Source: Saururus chinensis (taxonomy: Eukaryota; Streptophyta; Magnoliopsida; Piperales; Saururaceae). From it: a stretch of 64,000 nucleotides of DNA. The DNA is taken from positions 10,224,501-10,288,500 of the forward strand of contig CP141146.1 of NCBI GenBank assembly GCA_035235625.1, written 5' to 3'. A program made the translations under genes and the position numbers. Below are positions 25,039 to 41,006 of the stretch, piece by piece (the stretch's first letter is position 1; every line of letters begins with the position of its first letter). The notes below the pieces were generated by a model. The model had not been told where the DNA came from. It saw only the letters and a list, made by a program, of their open reading frames with translations, and searched no databases.

Positions 25039-26230
25039 CTATTAGGTTACTCATCAAAATGCTCATAATGTTGATAACATATAGCTTATTTATCGTTTGT
25101 ATAATATAATAAATATTATATATCTCAAGCAAATACAATGAGTGCAAACAACATGCCTATATAAAATGCAGACAACAACAACATAAATACTGAGAGGCTT
25201 GCCTATTGTCTTATTTTTATTACTATCCTTTCACAAAAAGGCAGTGACTCAATAAGTAGGCATGTTGGAGGGGCCATAATAAAGTAGCATTGGAAGCCGT
25301 TGGGGACGCTCATTCCACATGCATTCATCACTATTTGAATGGCTATGACAATACTCAAATTTATCTCACCCAACACGCCAATGTTAATGGTTGTGCAAAA
25401 GGCAAATAGCAGCTTCAAAGTTAATCAAACCAGATATTATAGAACAACAAGGCTGAGTTGTACCTATATAATTCAATAGATTGCCACATCTTTGAAGTTG
25501 TAGAACATCTATTGGGCATGTTGCAAACATTGTAGTTGGACCTTGCGCAATAACAAGGGAAAATAGAATGTTCAGTTTTAAGAAAATTAGAGCAGAAATA
25601 TTGAGCTTGGAAGCCACCTTAGCAAACAAGCTTTGGGAGTTGAATTCAATATGCAATAGCTCACTCAATGTGGATGTTGAGATTCAATATGCAATAGCTC
25701 ACTAATGTAGATGTTGAGATGATGCAATGCGAAGTACTTATAGTTATTCTTGTCAGAGGAGTTGGTTTGCAAAAGAACATAGCATTAGAAGTGTGGTTGT
25801 AGACCGGTGGTTATTCGTTGGCATTGGTATTTCATTCAACCAAAGAAATTGAAGTAACAATATTTCAATTTTATTGGATTTCATAACTACACATACTTAA
25901 ATAAGTCTTAATATTCAATGACTACACTTTAGTCAATGAGTCCCATTGATATGCACTGGGTGCATATACGCCCAATGCATATTGCCCACGGGATTTTGAT
26001 CCTATGGCCCAAGGTAGTAGGGGGCAGAAAAACATCTACCTCCTTCACCAGATGATCGTCATTAGCTCATTGAGAAGTGTACGAGCACAATGGCGCCTGG
26101 GTGCTTCTCAACTATTTTTTTAGTCGATACTTTAAAAGTCAACTTTTTGAGTTAATTTGTTTAGATGTATGTGCTCACCATGCCAAACATTTGGTGTGAG
26201 ACTAAAAAATATTATATTATTATTTACTTT
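25039..26230 (+). repeat. Ancient direct repeat, second copy (copy A), with coding-like stretch
   Basis: This is the second version of the 22895-23860 repeat, interrupted by the SINE candidate at 25938-26118. Around 25610-25890 the plus strand reads like a former exon (KLWELNSICNSSLDVDVEMM then CEVLIVILVRGVGLQKNIAL). In copy B (52680-52928) the same frame is open for 82 codons. The protein family was not recognised. Confidence 0.55.
25938..26118 (-). mobile_element. Candidate SINE, about 181 bp (copy A)
   Basis: It interrupts the ancient repeat between TTTAGTCAAT (25928-25937) and TTTAGTCGAT (26119-26128), an imperfect 10-bp target duplication; the sister repeat at about 23780 reads straight through. 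On the minus strand GGATCAAAATCCC resembles a Pol III B box. No clear A box was seen, so the SINE call is tentative. Confidence 0.5.
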
Positions 26231-29200
26231 TGTTGTGTTTATGGTTTGATTTTATTATGAATTTTTTTAATCTTATTTTGATTTTTTGTCAGAGAATTAG
26301 TGGACCGGTTCTATCAAGAGTTTACCCAATATGTAACAGACTCGTTTTCCTAGTCATGAGGTGGAAATACTCATGGACTATATTAGTGTCTAACATAAAC
26401 TACCATGTCACCACATTAATTGTTGCAATCTCTATACATTTCATTGAATTAAGGAAGTAGGCCTCACACTAGGACCCAAGACTATCCTCGACGTTTTGCC
26501 AATTTCTTGGGTCGCCGACTTTCAATTGAAATATTAGATAGGTTTAGGTATTGTCATATTCATTAACCCATTTCCTAAGGTGGGTTTCGTTTGTTCTTTT
26601 ATTGTGCCCATGCAAGCCCACTTTCGCATTCACTAGTATAAAAAGCTAACTTGGCCTCTTCCTTCTTTTGTGGTGGCTGAAATTCAAGGGTTTCGTGTGC
26701 TCTAACTTCTCACTAGAAAAGAATACATGTGTTCTAGCTTCATCCAAGGCAAGTTAAACAAGTCTATTTCAAGATTTCTTATGTTTTTACCTTGATTCCC
26801 ATGTTCTTCTTCCATTTATTTGATTTCATATCTTCTACTCTCTAAAGATCTTTCTTTTATGCATGCTAGATAACCCTAGATCCTTTTTCTTCTTCTTTCT
26901 ACTCTTGTGTTTTATGTTTGAGCACAATGGAATGCTTGATTTGTCTTGTTATTAGTGGTTTTGAGTGTCTATTTAGTAGAAATGTGTGATTTTTGTTTAG
27001 GGCTAATGTGACATAATTTGTTAGTTAGGGATCCTTTGATTTTGAGAAGATATTGAAGGGCTTATCCACTATATTGAGGTAAGAGGTTTTATTTGGTGAA
27101 GTTTTTCTTACAATAACACCATGGATTGTGTGTTGAATCATGTTCTTGATCATGCATATTAGGTGTACGAACTTAGATCTTCTTAAATATGTATTTTGAT
27201 GATATCTTAGCATGAATATGCATGGGTTATGTTGGATCTATCTTATCTAAAGCCTAGATGATGTTTATTTGAAATTTTATGAGGTTTTAATAGATCGATC
27301 ACCCTTGAAGGCACAACCGATCAGTGACTAATTGATCGAAAAATAATTATCTTCAGATTTAAAGAAGACTTGTGAATCACCCTATAGGCACGATCGATCA
27401 CTAAAATGGTTGTTTTTCATTTCTTAAGGCTCAATCGACCACTTAAATGTAATTTGACTTATATGCTTATTTTTAAGCTAGATTTTGATGGTTTCAACAT
27501 GTATCTTACATATAACTAGTAGAGTATTATCAGGTTAAAGTATGAATGTATGTGATGTTATTCATATATGAACTATATAAATCATTTATGAATACGATCA
27601 CTTATGTTTATATGCACTTATGCTTACATGACCATAATATCTACGCATGAACCATGTCTCATGCACGATAGGACTATTTATTGGTATGAATACTTATGCT
27701 TGCATACATTTAACATTATTCATGAATGAATGATGCCACATGTTGCATGTCACAAGCTACATGCCGCGTACGTCATAAAAATTGTTTGTTAAACCATGTT
27801 TCACCGTGGTTAGCCGTGGTATTTTGCAATTTTTCGGATTAGCCAAATCGGGGATTCGAATGAATTGATTTTTCGTCTAAAATGACAACATTTTATGTTC
27901 GAAAGGGTAGAGTTTTTTTTGTATTGAAAGAGTGGGATTTTCCTCCCCGAGTCGAAAAGAGCAGAATGCTACAATGAGAGCACTAGTTGAGACTTATGGA
28001 ATAACGTGTAAATAGGTATTCGGTATCTTCGGGTACCGAAATTACTCTATCATTGATTTATAGATTATTATGTTTATTTCTACAAGTTTTGTGTATGGAT
28101 TTTGATGCTCATTTACACAGGTTTTGTGTATGGATTTTATTCATTTTTGTATATGGATTATGATACTCTGTTGAGGTATTTATAAAGGTTCTGTATATGA
28201 ATTATGATGCCTGATTGAGATATTTGTACAAGTCTTATAGGTAAGGGACTTGACATGCTCTTGTAATCTTAGCACCAATATTGTATAAGGTTTATATTAT
28301 GTATATTAAAATTATGTTTTATGGTACTAGTGCGAGCTCCACGTTTTCAAATATTTATTGAGCAATCGACATGTTGCTAGAATCTATGGTATTAGTGTGA
28401 GCTCCACCTTTTCAAACATTTATGGTATTAGTCCTTCATATTCTAGTAAAAACATAGTTCTCATTTTCAACTCATGTTGCTAGAATCTATGCACATCCAT
28501 TCTTCTAAGACAAAGATAAAAAATTAAGATCAAAATATTCTTCCCTCACCTCTCTTCTACATTATGGCAAATTATTTTTTCTCAATTCTATTTTCTAGGG
28601 CTTGGTTTTTTTCTTAAACCCTCTCAACTTGTATTATTTAATTTTTTTCATTCATAACAACTTTTATTTTGGTGTCAAGTGGATGAGAGCTTTCACACTA
28701 GCCTACATCAACCTAAATATGTAGCCCATTCACATCATCTTTACGAAAACAATTTCATTGTAAAAGTAAAAAAAAGTAAACAATTACAAGCTTTATGTCT
28801 CATTACAAGGAATTTTTGCCATTGATTTTCTTAGGTAGAAGCCTAGTAAAGTTCCTCTCATTAGATCACAATACTCCACTAGAATCTAAACTTATAAATC
28901 AGCTAATATTTAAGAATTTAAATTGATTTAAATGTGATATATATAAATTTTAAAAAATTAGAGAATTGAAACATCAAGTAAAAGAAACTAAAAACGATTT
29001 TTACTCTACTATGTACATTCACCTCTTAGTTAAAGTATATTGACCACACATCATAAGTGTGTTAATCTTATATAACCATTAATAATCAATAAACCAAAAG
29101 CCAAACATTAAATTACAACAAAACTTAGCTACGAACTCTAAATCAACAACTTTTTTTTTTCATTCAAAACCTATGAACACAAACCAAACATAAAAATAAA

Positions 29201-30019
29201 GTAAATAAAAAGAAAACTTAAAACATATATATGTCCAATTAACGAGTAAAAAGAATTGAGACGTGGACATAAAAATCAAATTCTCTAAGTAAAAATATTT
29301 GTAAATAGTCTTTGATACTCTTTCACATGCTTGAAATTGAATTTAGAAGGCCTCCTCACATCTTTGATTAGCCCCATCATCTACCCTCTCTTTCAGCGGG
29401 TTACTCACAAGATTGCATAAATGGAAAGCTTCTATCTACGGTATATTCTCTATTCAATCCATGTATATTGCAATTTGATCAAGATACTTCTCCCTATCTT
29501 TCATGGTGTGGTATAAGTATGCATTATACCCGACCGATGACACTTCTCTATAACTAGGCTCATGTTTCATAATGCTATCCTTACTCGCGAGCAAGTGCAG
29601 AGAACATATTTCTGTAGTAACTTGGATGCATTCTTTGTAAGGCAGAATCTAAATCCATAGGTCATCTCGTATTCTAAATGGATCCGAACTGTCGCAATAC
29701 CTTTTTTCAGTTACTGACACAAATTAATATTAATATAAAAATCACTCTCATATTGAAACATGTAAAATGGTTAAAACATGGAAGCTGATATTTCTACACC
29801 ACCTATGGGAAAAGTGAATTTTTATATTGTCGGTAAGTGGTGTAAGGCCTTAGGTGTAGAGTTAAACACTAGTAGACTTATATATAAATAATTATTTTGG
29901 GCTCCATCGGAAATTTAAGTGGGCTCAGCTTGCTCTTAATCCTTGTCCAAATTATTTATTACATGTGAGAATACAAGCTACGTACAATGACGACGAACAG
30001 CAACCATCTTGGCAATTGT

Positions 30020-30025
30020 TTTATT
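30020..30025 (-). terminator. Poly(A) signal AATAAA for subtilase A
   Basis: TTTATT on the plus strand is AATAAA on the minus strand, about 76 nt past the subtilase stop codon. The same site occurs in copy B at 59577-59582. Confidence 0.55.
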
Positions 30026-30100
30026 GCATCATGCCACAAATATCACATAAAGATCAATGTTACTCCAGGACAAGAATCAGATGAAGATGGTCCTGCAATT

Positions 30101-33328
<3,228 letters not shown>

Positions 33329-33392
33329 TGGTTCTCCTCCAGAAACACTGTGTCTATCTTCGTTTTGATAATCACAGACCAAGCCTTACGAT

Positions 33393-33402
33393 CTATATAT
33401 AG
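33393..33402 (-). promoter_or_regulatory. TATA box of subtilase A
   Basis: The palindromic CTATATATAG sits about 65 bp upstream of the start codon at 33328, the expected spacing for a short 5' leader. It is conserved in copy B (62948-62957). Confidence 0.7.
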
Positions 33403-34255
33403 CGATTTCTGCAGATTGTTCACTCCGTCCTTGGAGGCATGGATATTGTTATCACCGCCAATAACAAGCATAAACAAATCGCATATATCTGCTTCATATG
33501 GGCAGAGGAACACGACCGAATGTCCTCGTATGTCTTTACCAAGTTGACTTGGTTGAGCTCTCTTAAAACTAGAAGCAACAAAGTTTTTGGCTGTAAACAG
33601 AAGAATGATGGCAGTGGTTGGGGGCTCCGTCAGAGGCTTGAACGAGGAGAACAGATAAAATACAAAAGGCTAGGGACGATGTAAGTTGATGTGGTTTCCA
33701 AAGTCAATAGCTGTAGGGTTTGACATTATTCCAAGTCAACTATTTAATAAAGCATTTTCTCTTTCGGTTTAACTCAACATTGTGGCTAATTAATTTGCTA
33801 TTTTAAGTAGCATGCTCACCCAATGTTGGACCCCTCTTAGGTGCCACTGCCTTATGTGAGAATGATTGATCATATTGACAATTTCGGTGCCAATAATGTC
33901 TTGTATCTTCACTAGAATATTTATTCTTCACAACTCTCTAAGGATTCCTGAAATTAGGAAGGTCTACTTTTCTAGAAGGCCATGTGTCCCAATTTGAAGA
34001 AGAAAAATTTGTCCCATGCATAGTAATAGCCTCATTTAGCTCAATTTAGGTGGTTAGATATTTTAAAAACCTTTTCATAAACTATTTAATTTCCATTCTC
34101 TTAATTAGTTGTAGGTCCCACTATTCAATAAAAAATATTATTTTATCAAATGTAGTTATTAATATGGGATGGAGAGTATTAAAATCTCCAAATGTGGTTT
34201 TATGAGGAGTAGGAAGGTTGAAAGAGGAGCATTTGATAAGGATTTAACATATCTA
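33403..34255. other. Subtilase A upstream region, no gene seen
   Basis: This region holds the likely promoter and flanking DNA of subtilase A and ends at the poly(A) tail of the LINE. Copy B carries the same sequence with scattered substitutions. No further gene or mobile element was recognised. Confidence 0.5.
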
Positions 34256-37150
34256 TTTTTTTTTTGATAAATGAGATTTTATATTAAACAAAAAGAAGGA
34301 GAAGGTACAAAGGAATTACAAAGCGTAATCAATCCTCCAATCCCCAAGAAATAAGACAATCAAGTCATAGACAAAAATAAGAAGGAAGGAAAAGAAGAAT
34401 ACTAAGGACTTAATCTATCGATAGGCCTTCAAGAAAGGAACAATTCTCCAAAATTTTCACTTTCAAATAAAAGCTATCTAGGAAATGATGCACTTGCACA
34501 ATTATAACTTTAGATTGACCATAAGGGCTTCTATGGTTACCATCAAAGATGCGATGATTTCTTTCTTCCCATATGAGGGATATGTAAACAGTAAGAGCTG
34601 AATTTAGCACAATACCTCAGAACTTATTCCAATCGGCAAATTGAGTAATCTATTGAATTTCATAATAAAAATTAAGAATTAATTTCATGATTCAGCACTT
34701 AAGGATGACTTGCTTCCATACTATCTTTAAAAAAATGCATTGGAAGAAAATGTGATCTTGAGTTTCCAAATTATGATAACAAAGAGAGCATCTATTTGCC
34801 AATAGAATACCTCTCTTAGCTAAAGTATCATACGTAAGTAGACCATTATTAAGAGCCAACCAAGTTAGAAAAGAATAACAGTTAACCCTATACTTGTGCC
34901 AAATGATATGATGTCAATTCATCTTTGGACTGAATAGTCTGCAAGCATTCCAAGTGGATTTATATGAGAATTTACGTGAGGATGAACCTCACCCATAAGA
35001 GTCAGGCATAGAAGTCAAAGTAGGCATGTCAGCAATGAGGAAGTCCCAAACTTCCTAAGTCCGGAGAGTCTCTGCTGAGATAAAAGACCAAATGTCATTT
35101 TGTAAAGACACATCCAATGTATCAGTGACATTACTCACAAGTTGAAGAATAGTACAACTCCCAAATATGTTAATAAGAGGCTTCTGATTTGCCCAAGGGT
35201 CATGCCAAATATAAACTGATTTACTATTTCCAATTTTCATTTTCCACCATTGTGCATTTTTTCTCTCAAGTCCAATATGGAACGCCGAGCATAAGAATAA
35301 TTTTTTGGAGTATAAGTCCAAATAGAGTCCCCCTTTAAGTAGAATTCATGGATCCACTTACACCATAGAGAACCATAATTAATCATAACTCTCAAAAATA
35401 ACTTGGACAGGCCTGCCTTGTTAGAGTCCTTGAGTCTCCTCAAACCCAGGCCTCCCTCATGGAGAGGTCTACAAACCTTTTTCCAAACAATATTATGGAA
35501 AGATGAGAAGGAGGCAAGACCTTTCCGAAGGAATGCAGAGAACATACTCTCAAGGCGTTGAATAGCCTTTTTGATAAGTTTAAAGCAAGATGACCAAAAT
35601 AATTGAAGGCCATTGATCACAGTTTTCAATAATTCCAACTGACCTGTATAAGATAATAAGTTTGATTTTTATCCCATATTACAACTAGAAACCCTTTCAA
35701 ATAAGAGCTAGCAGAGATGACAAGAAAGCTTTTCAAAAAAAAGAGGAAGACCTAAATATCTTATAGGAAGAGAGCCTACTTGATAAGAAAAGACATTGGT
35801 AATATCTTCCTTTAAACTACAGGCTAAAGAGATAGAGACATAACTCTTAGAAATATTAGGTTGGAGCCTAGAGATGGAAGCAAATACCTCGAGGACACTT
35901 TTAATATGTTGAGCATACAAAATAGACTCCTGAGAGACTATCAAAAGATCATCTGCGAACATGAGATGGGAGATGGCAAAAGTTGACTTGTGCTACAGAG
36001 GTAAGATAAGGCCTTCCTCACATTTTTTAAAGATTAGAGAAGAAAGAGCTTTCATGCATAAAATGAAGAGTATGTGGGAGAGTGGGCAGCCCTGTCTCAA
36101 TCCACATTCACTTTTAAAATATCCAAAGTTGGATCAATTAATGAGCACACTAAACTGGGGAGTGCAAATGTATTGAGTAATCCAATTCAACCATATAGTA
36201 TTAAAACCTAACTCCTTTAGCGCATAAAGAATGAAGTCCCGATGGAGTTTATCAAATGCTTTCAGAATATCAACTTTAATACAAAATTTCCTCTATCCTC
36301 CCTTAAGATGGAAGTTATGCACCAGTTCATGCGCTAACAAAATATTTTCACTAAGTAGCCTACCTTTGATAAAGTCAGACTAATTAGAGCTCACAAGGGA
36401 AGGCAACACAGTAGAAAGACGATTAGCAAAAACTTTAGAGATAACCTTGTAAATAAAGTTACATAGTGAGATAGGCCGAAATTCATCAAAGCTCTTAGCA
36501 TTAGGCTTTTTGGAATGAGAGTGATAAACGAATTGTTCATGGTTTGAGGAGCATACCATTAGCAAAGAAATCACTACTTGCTTTGACGTCGTCATCTTCA
36601 ACAATATCCCAGAAATAAACAAAAAATTATTAAGTAAAACCATCTGGCCCTAGAGATTTATTATTTGGAGAGAGCATTATAACTGCTTTGATTTCTTCCC
36701 CATGCAATGGTCTTGTCATATTAGAAGCCTGCATATCATTTAGTTTCCTTCTAAAAGGAATAAAAGAGGGTTGGCCGCTTGTAGAATGAGTGAATATATT
36801 TCTAAAAAAAAAATCTGCCTCTTTACCAATATCTTCAGGGCTATGCAAAATCGAGCCACTAGAAGTAGTAACTTCATGAATGGAATTCCTAACATTATGG
36901 GAAGCCACCATAGCATGAAAGAATCGGGTACATTTATCCTCTTCTTTAAGCCACCGGACCCTAGACTTTTGACGATAAAAACTCTCCTGAATGTTTTCCT
37001 CCTTCAATAGATTAACTCAAGCTTCTTTCTCTTCCTTGATAAGTAAAGCATTTAAAGGATCTGCTTGAAGTTGAATTTGAATAGGGGAAATAGAATGAAG
37101 TTTTAGTTTAAAATCGTTAAACTTGGTGGTTTTGAGTGAAATCATAAAAC
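34256..37150 (-). mobile_element. L1-type LINE, 5'-truncated, decayed ORF2 (about 2.9 kb)
   Basis: The 3' end is marked by a poly(A) tail (T-run at 34256-34265) preceded by a typical plant L1 end, ATCTCATTTATC on the minus strand. Minus-strand pieces in order are YRQKSRVRWLKEEDKCTRFF and LGPDG (36630-37007), FDEFRPISLCNFIYKVISKV (36380-36643), the active-site box MFADDLLIVSQES (35708-35962), a zf-RVT region KKVCRPLHEGGLGLRRLKDS (35237-35638) and WEERNHRIFDG near the end. Stops and frameshifts separate the pieces; the endonuclease domain and ORF1 are missing. No target duplication was found. The 3' end recurs in copy B at the window edge, so the insertion predates the segmental duplication. 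Confidence 0.88.
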
Positions 37151-39590
37151 TGCACGTAACCATCGCTAAACATTGATATGCCTATGAACCTGGAGACAGT
37201 AATTGCTGACTGCTCCAAGTCCCAATTTTGGACAGTCATAAATTCTTCATACAAACTCCGATTAATATGTTCTTGGTGGAGTTACGAAGATATTTTCTTC
37301 TACTTTTTAACCCTAAAATTTTAATTAAAAAATTATTCTATAGAAAATTTTATACTACACCTTAAGTCTAACTTAAGACAATCATAACTCTTTCATACAA
37401 ACTCCAATTTGTGAATTCTTAGAGGAGTTTCAAAGATATGTATGTCTAGTTTCTATGATTAAAGTTTCATACTTAAATTTAATCCACATAATATGTTATC
37501 TCAATGAGAAGGCTCAAAGGTCAAACATTATTTTCTACATGTACGCCAAAACTTACTTGGTGTTACATTTATCATAACTTCCTCATCCAAGCTTCGATTT
37601 GTGTAATTTTAGAAACTCTATGAAGTTCTTTATGTCTAACTTGTAATAAAAAAGTTTCATATCCAAATACCACGTATAGAGGAAGTTATTATCCTAAGAA
37701 TACCTAAGGGTCAAACTCATTATCTCCATGTGGCAAGTATAAGGAATTTAACAAATTCTCGAATATTATAAGTACCAAGTAAAAGTAAAACATCCATAAA
37801 TAAATAAACATGATAATCATTCCACAAATATAAATAAACATAATTATCATTCCGCAAACATTCCAATTGAGATATAAGAATAAGTAAACAATAATACATA
37901 TATAAACATGTTTCCAAACATTGAAACCATAATCAATTATGTTACCATGGACACTTATAAGTCAACTTCTCTCTAAGTGTAAGACACAAAGGTTTTATAT
38001 GACACGGTAGTCATGTGTAGGAGTCTTCTTCACTCACTAGTTCATAGACTACTAACAATCCAACCTCAGTTTTTCTGAAACTTGCCCGCGCCATCCACGC
38101 CATAAAGCTAAGGCCCACAAGGGCTTATGAACTCAAATGGCCGAGATCTCAACTACCATGATAGTCAAAACCTCTTGTACTACGCTGCACTAGACTAATT
38201 ATCTTTTAATACTCGTCCATTCAAACCTAACTCCTATGTCAGGGGAGCAACTCTATATAACTCCCTCCCGTTGGGAACCGGAAGATCATGATCTTATTGT
38301 ATACCATACTTTTCTGTCTACGTGGCTAAATAACTCGCTTGAGGCGTTGATATGACACTAAGAATCCACAACCTTATGTCAAATGCCAATAGTCTAGGGT
38401 ACAATCCAATACAAGGATTCATATACACAAACAGGCACATTTACCAACATCAACATATTCATCATAACATATACATACATTCATAAGCACTAAAAATTAT
38501 GTCATTATTATAATACTTAATAATATAATACATTATCTCATAACTCATGCTTGAAAATACTCCACACCAACTTACTGTCAGTAGAGTTACAGATGTGTCA
38601 ACCAAGTTATCAATGCCCATCGGCAACCCATCGACGTGTCAAACCCTCACCAATAGTGGGTTGGTTGGAATAACCCACCTCATTGACTCCACACAGAAGT
38701 GTCAACTTCACCACCGATGACTTACTAGTTGCACACCGATTCACCTAATTAAATCAGTGCCAACATTGTCATCTTTCTCCTTTCACCTACGCCATCACCG
38801 ACATGTTGTTGGTCATGTCGATGATTGGAAGAGACAACAAAAATTGTTTCAAATTCTCAAAATCATTCCAAATCATGCTTTAATGCAAGTCTACCCTCAC
38901 AACACCTTCCCACAATGATAACTAATGATTCATACTATCAAATGATCATAAAAAATGAGTACTTATGATCACATGCACATTTATGATGAAAATCTCAGAA
39001 TTCATCTTCTACATGCTTTCATGCTAAGTAATACTTATAACTTACTTCAAGGTTAGTAATCCAACATTTTTTCTTCACCGAACACAAAGGTCTCCACAAA
39101 CTTAGTCCTATTCCCTCTTCTTTTGGACTTTAACGGGCCTTAATCTTTCGTATTCAACCCAAAGTCATATTTCCAAAAGATTTGAGTTAAGGGATGTCAA
39201 AGGTATTTATATGAGGGAACAATAACCGAATTCTGGTGTATAATTATCATAAAACCTATACAAAATTGCTTCCTTTTATAGTTTTGAACCCGTCAATAAA
39301 ATACATCCAGATCACTGATGCATTGAACCTTACCAAGAGTGGTCCAATGATTCACTAGTGTAGGCATCTACATGTCAATACTTATCGATAGAAATTTCTT
39401 GTCTATAAAAAGTTAAAATATAATTTACATTTATCTTTGTTGCTACTTTCCTGAGTTTACCACTCAGAAAAACTATCATTGTCAAAGGAGTTCGTCGACA
39501 TGCCGAGGACAATGGAACTCAACACAAGAACAACAAGAAGACTAATAATAATAGACAAATCATTAACTAAATGCATTAGAATAACACACA
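37151..39590. other. Non-coding, probably LTR-retroelement-derived DNA
   Basis: Variants of TCATACAAACTCCGATTTGTG with a following GGAGTT-AAGATAT element recur near 37240, 37390 and 37575, a sequence type common in plant retroelement LTRs. 38000-38420 has LTR-like text (for example CCGGAAGATCATGATCTTAT). No ends, target duplications or coding domains could be fixed, so only the repeat character is supported. Confidence 0.4.
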
Positions 39591-39599
39591 AAAATCATG

Positions 39600-40720
39600 A
39601 GTAGGGCTACAAAAATGGCTATCGAGAAATTATGAGGAACATTTGAATACTCATATCGAGACCTTCCAGCATATCTACATGATCTTGAGAAGGCAAACTT
39701 CAGCATCACGACAAGGATCAACTACGACCCTCTAGACAACTCTTTCAAAAGATGTTTTGTTGCTTTTGGAATATGCGTTAAGCATTTCATGATGTACATG
39801 TGCGAGGTCATCACAATTGACAAAAGACATTTGAAGGGACGACAGAGATAGACCTTGTTTTTGGTGTGGGTTTTAACACTAACAACCATTTATATCCATT
39901 GGCATTGGCTATTGAAGAGTTTGAAAATAATATAACATGGAATTGGGTGCCGATATATTTGAACAGTTCATTGGGACATGTAGAAGGGCTTGTCGTCCAA
40001 TCGTCACCCATCAATCCTTATGCAGGTACCCTTGGTTTTCCCACATTCAATTCATGGTTCTTGCATGTGTCATATCTCACAAAACATGCACACAAAATTC
40101 AAGGACCAAGGCCTATACCCTCACTTCTTCTTGACTACTAGGGCTGGCCAAATGAATGGTTTTGAATTGACCAAAATACAAGGAAAACATCCATAAACAC
40201 GTGGCTAACAAAGATAGCTAAGAAGAAATGGGCTGATGTATACTTTCCCACTAAGAGATATAATATCAAAACATCAAATGGGTGCAAGAGTTAAACTCAA
40301 TGATAGCCACCCATTGTGAGTATCCAGTTGTGGTTGTCATTAAAGGCATACAGTTGAAGATTCAGAAGATATATTACATATGACATATAAGATTAGAAAA
40401 GTGGGTTGAAACTTTAACATCATGGGCTGAAAGTGAAATTCATGTGGCTTGTGATTCAGCACGAGAACTTGCATGCCATCCTATAGTTGCACATGAGTCC
40501 TACACGAAATCATCAACATACAATGATCATATAAATCTTGATCTTAGGACATGCACAAGTGGGTTATTTCAAAGTAGAAGTATTGACCTACTGTGCGAAT
40601 ATGTTATGGCTTCGTGTGTGAGTAGGCCATTGACCACTACACATGCTATTCAAAGTACTATAAGGCAAAAATTTACCAACAACTATACTATGGCACAATT
40701 TATCTTGTTTTTCATATGAA
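39600..40720 (+). mobile_element. Decayed Mutator-like (MULE) transposase
   Basis: Frame pieces on the plus strand match MULE transposases in order: GYKNGYREIMRN; then a KRCFVAFGICVKHF-like stretch followed by EVITIDKRHLKG (the region around the first catalytic Asp, cf. IDGTHLKG); then FGVGFNTNNHLYPLALAIEE followed by ENNITWNWV (cf. DGNNQIFPLAFAIVEGEN). Further on come TWLTKIAKKKWADVYF and a relic of the SWIM zinc finger (HINLDLRTCTSGLFQSR). Stops and frameshifts lie between these pieces. Terminal inverted repeats and 9-bp target duplications were not found, so the element boundaries are unknown. Confidence 0.8.
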
Positions 40721-41006
40721 CCATCAGAGCAAAAATATAACCTTGTATACTAAATGAATCAAGTATTGACTCCAAACGAAATGAGAGCTTGTAATTTGGT
40801 GGAAAACCATGGTTCCATATGTGTGATTTAACTCTAGCGAAGACAATCAATCAAGGCCAATCAATCGCCTGATTGATTGTGTTTAATAGGCCATCCTGGT
40901 AGTGGCCACGATCATGTCCTTGAAACCAAAGGACGATTGGAGAAGGCTGATTTCGTAAATTGCACTTGACCTTTATGGATTATGGTAAAATGACACTAAC
41001 CCCTAT

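Larger units (their letters stand above)
21902..29949. other. About 8 kb of non-coding repeat-derived DNA between oxygenase and subtilase (copy A)
   Basis: The first part is the oxygenase 3' flank. From about 22.6 kb the DNA is AT-rich and repetitive with no intact gene. It includes two diverged direct repeats (22895-23860 and 25039-26230), a local 178-bp tandem duplication (24019-24375), a candidate SINE (25938-26118), and a stretch at 26600-28300 with a TATA-like GTATAAAAAGC, repeated CGATCGATCAC motifs and tandem GTTTTGTGTATGGATT variants that looks LTR-derived. Ends of that LTR-like stretch could not be fixed. The whole block recurs in copy B with later insertions. Confidence 0.6.

Noticed and set aside
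34237-37200. Target-site duplication of the L1-type LINE
   Set aside because: The left flank (GGATTTAACATATCT) has no match near the right end, so the 5' boundary at about 37150 rests only on loss of coding similarity.
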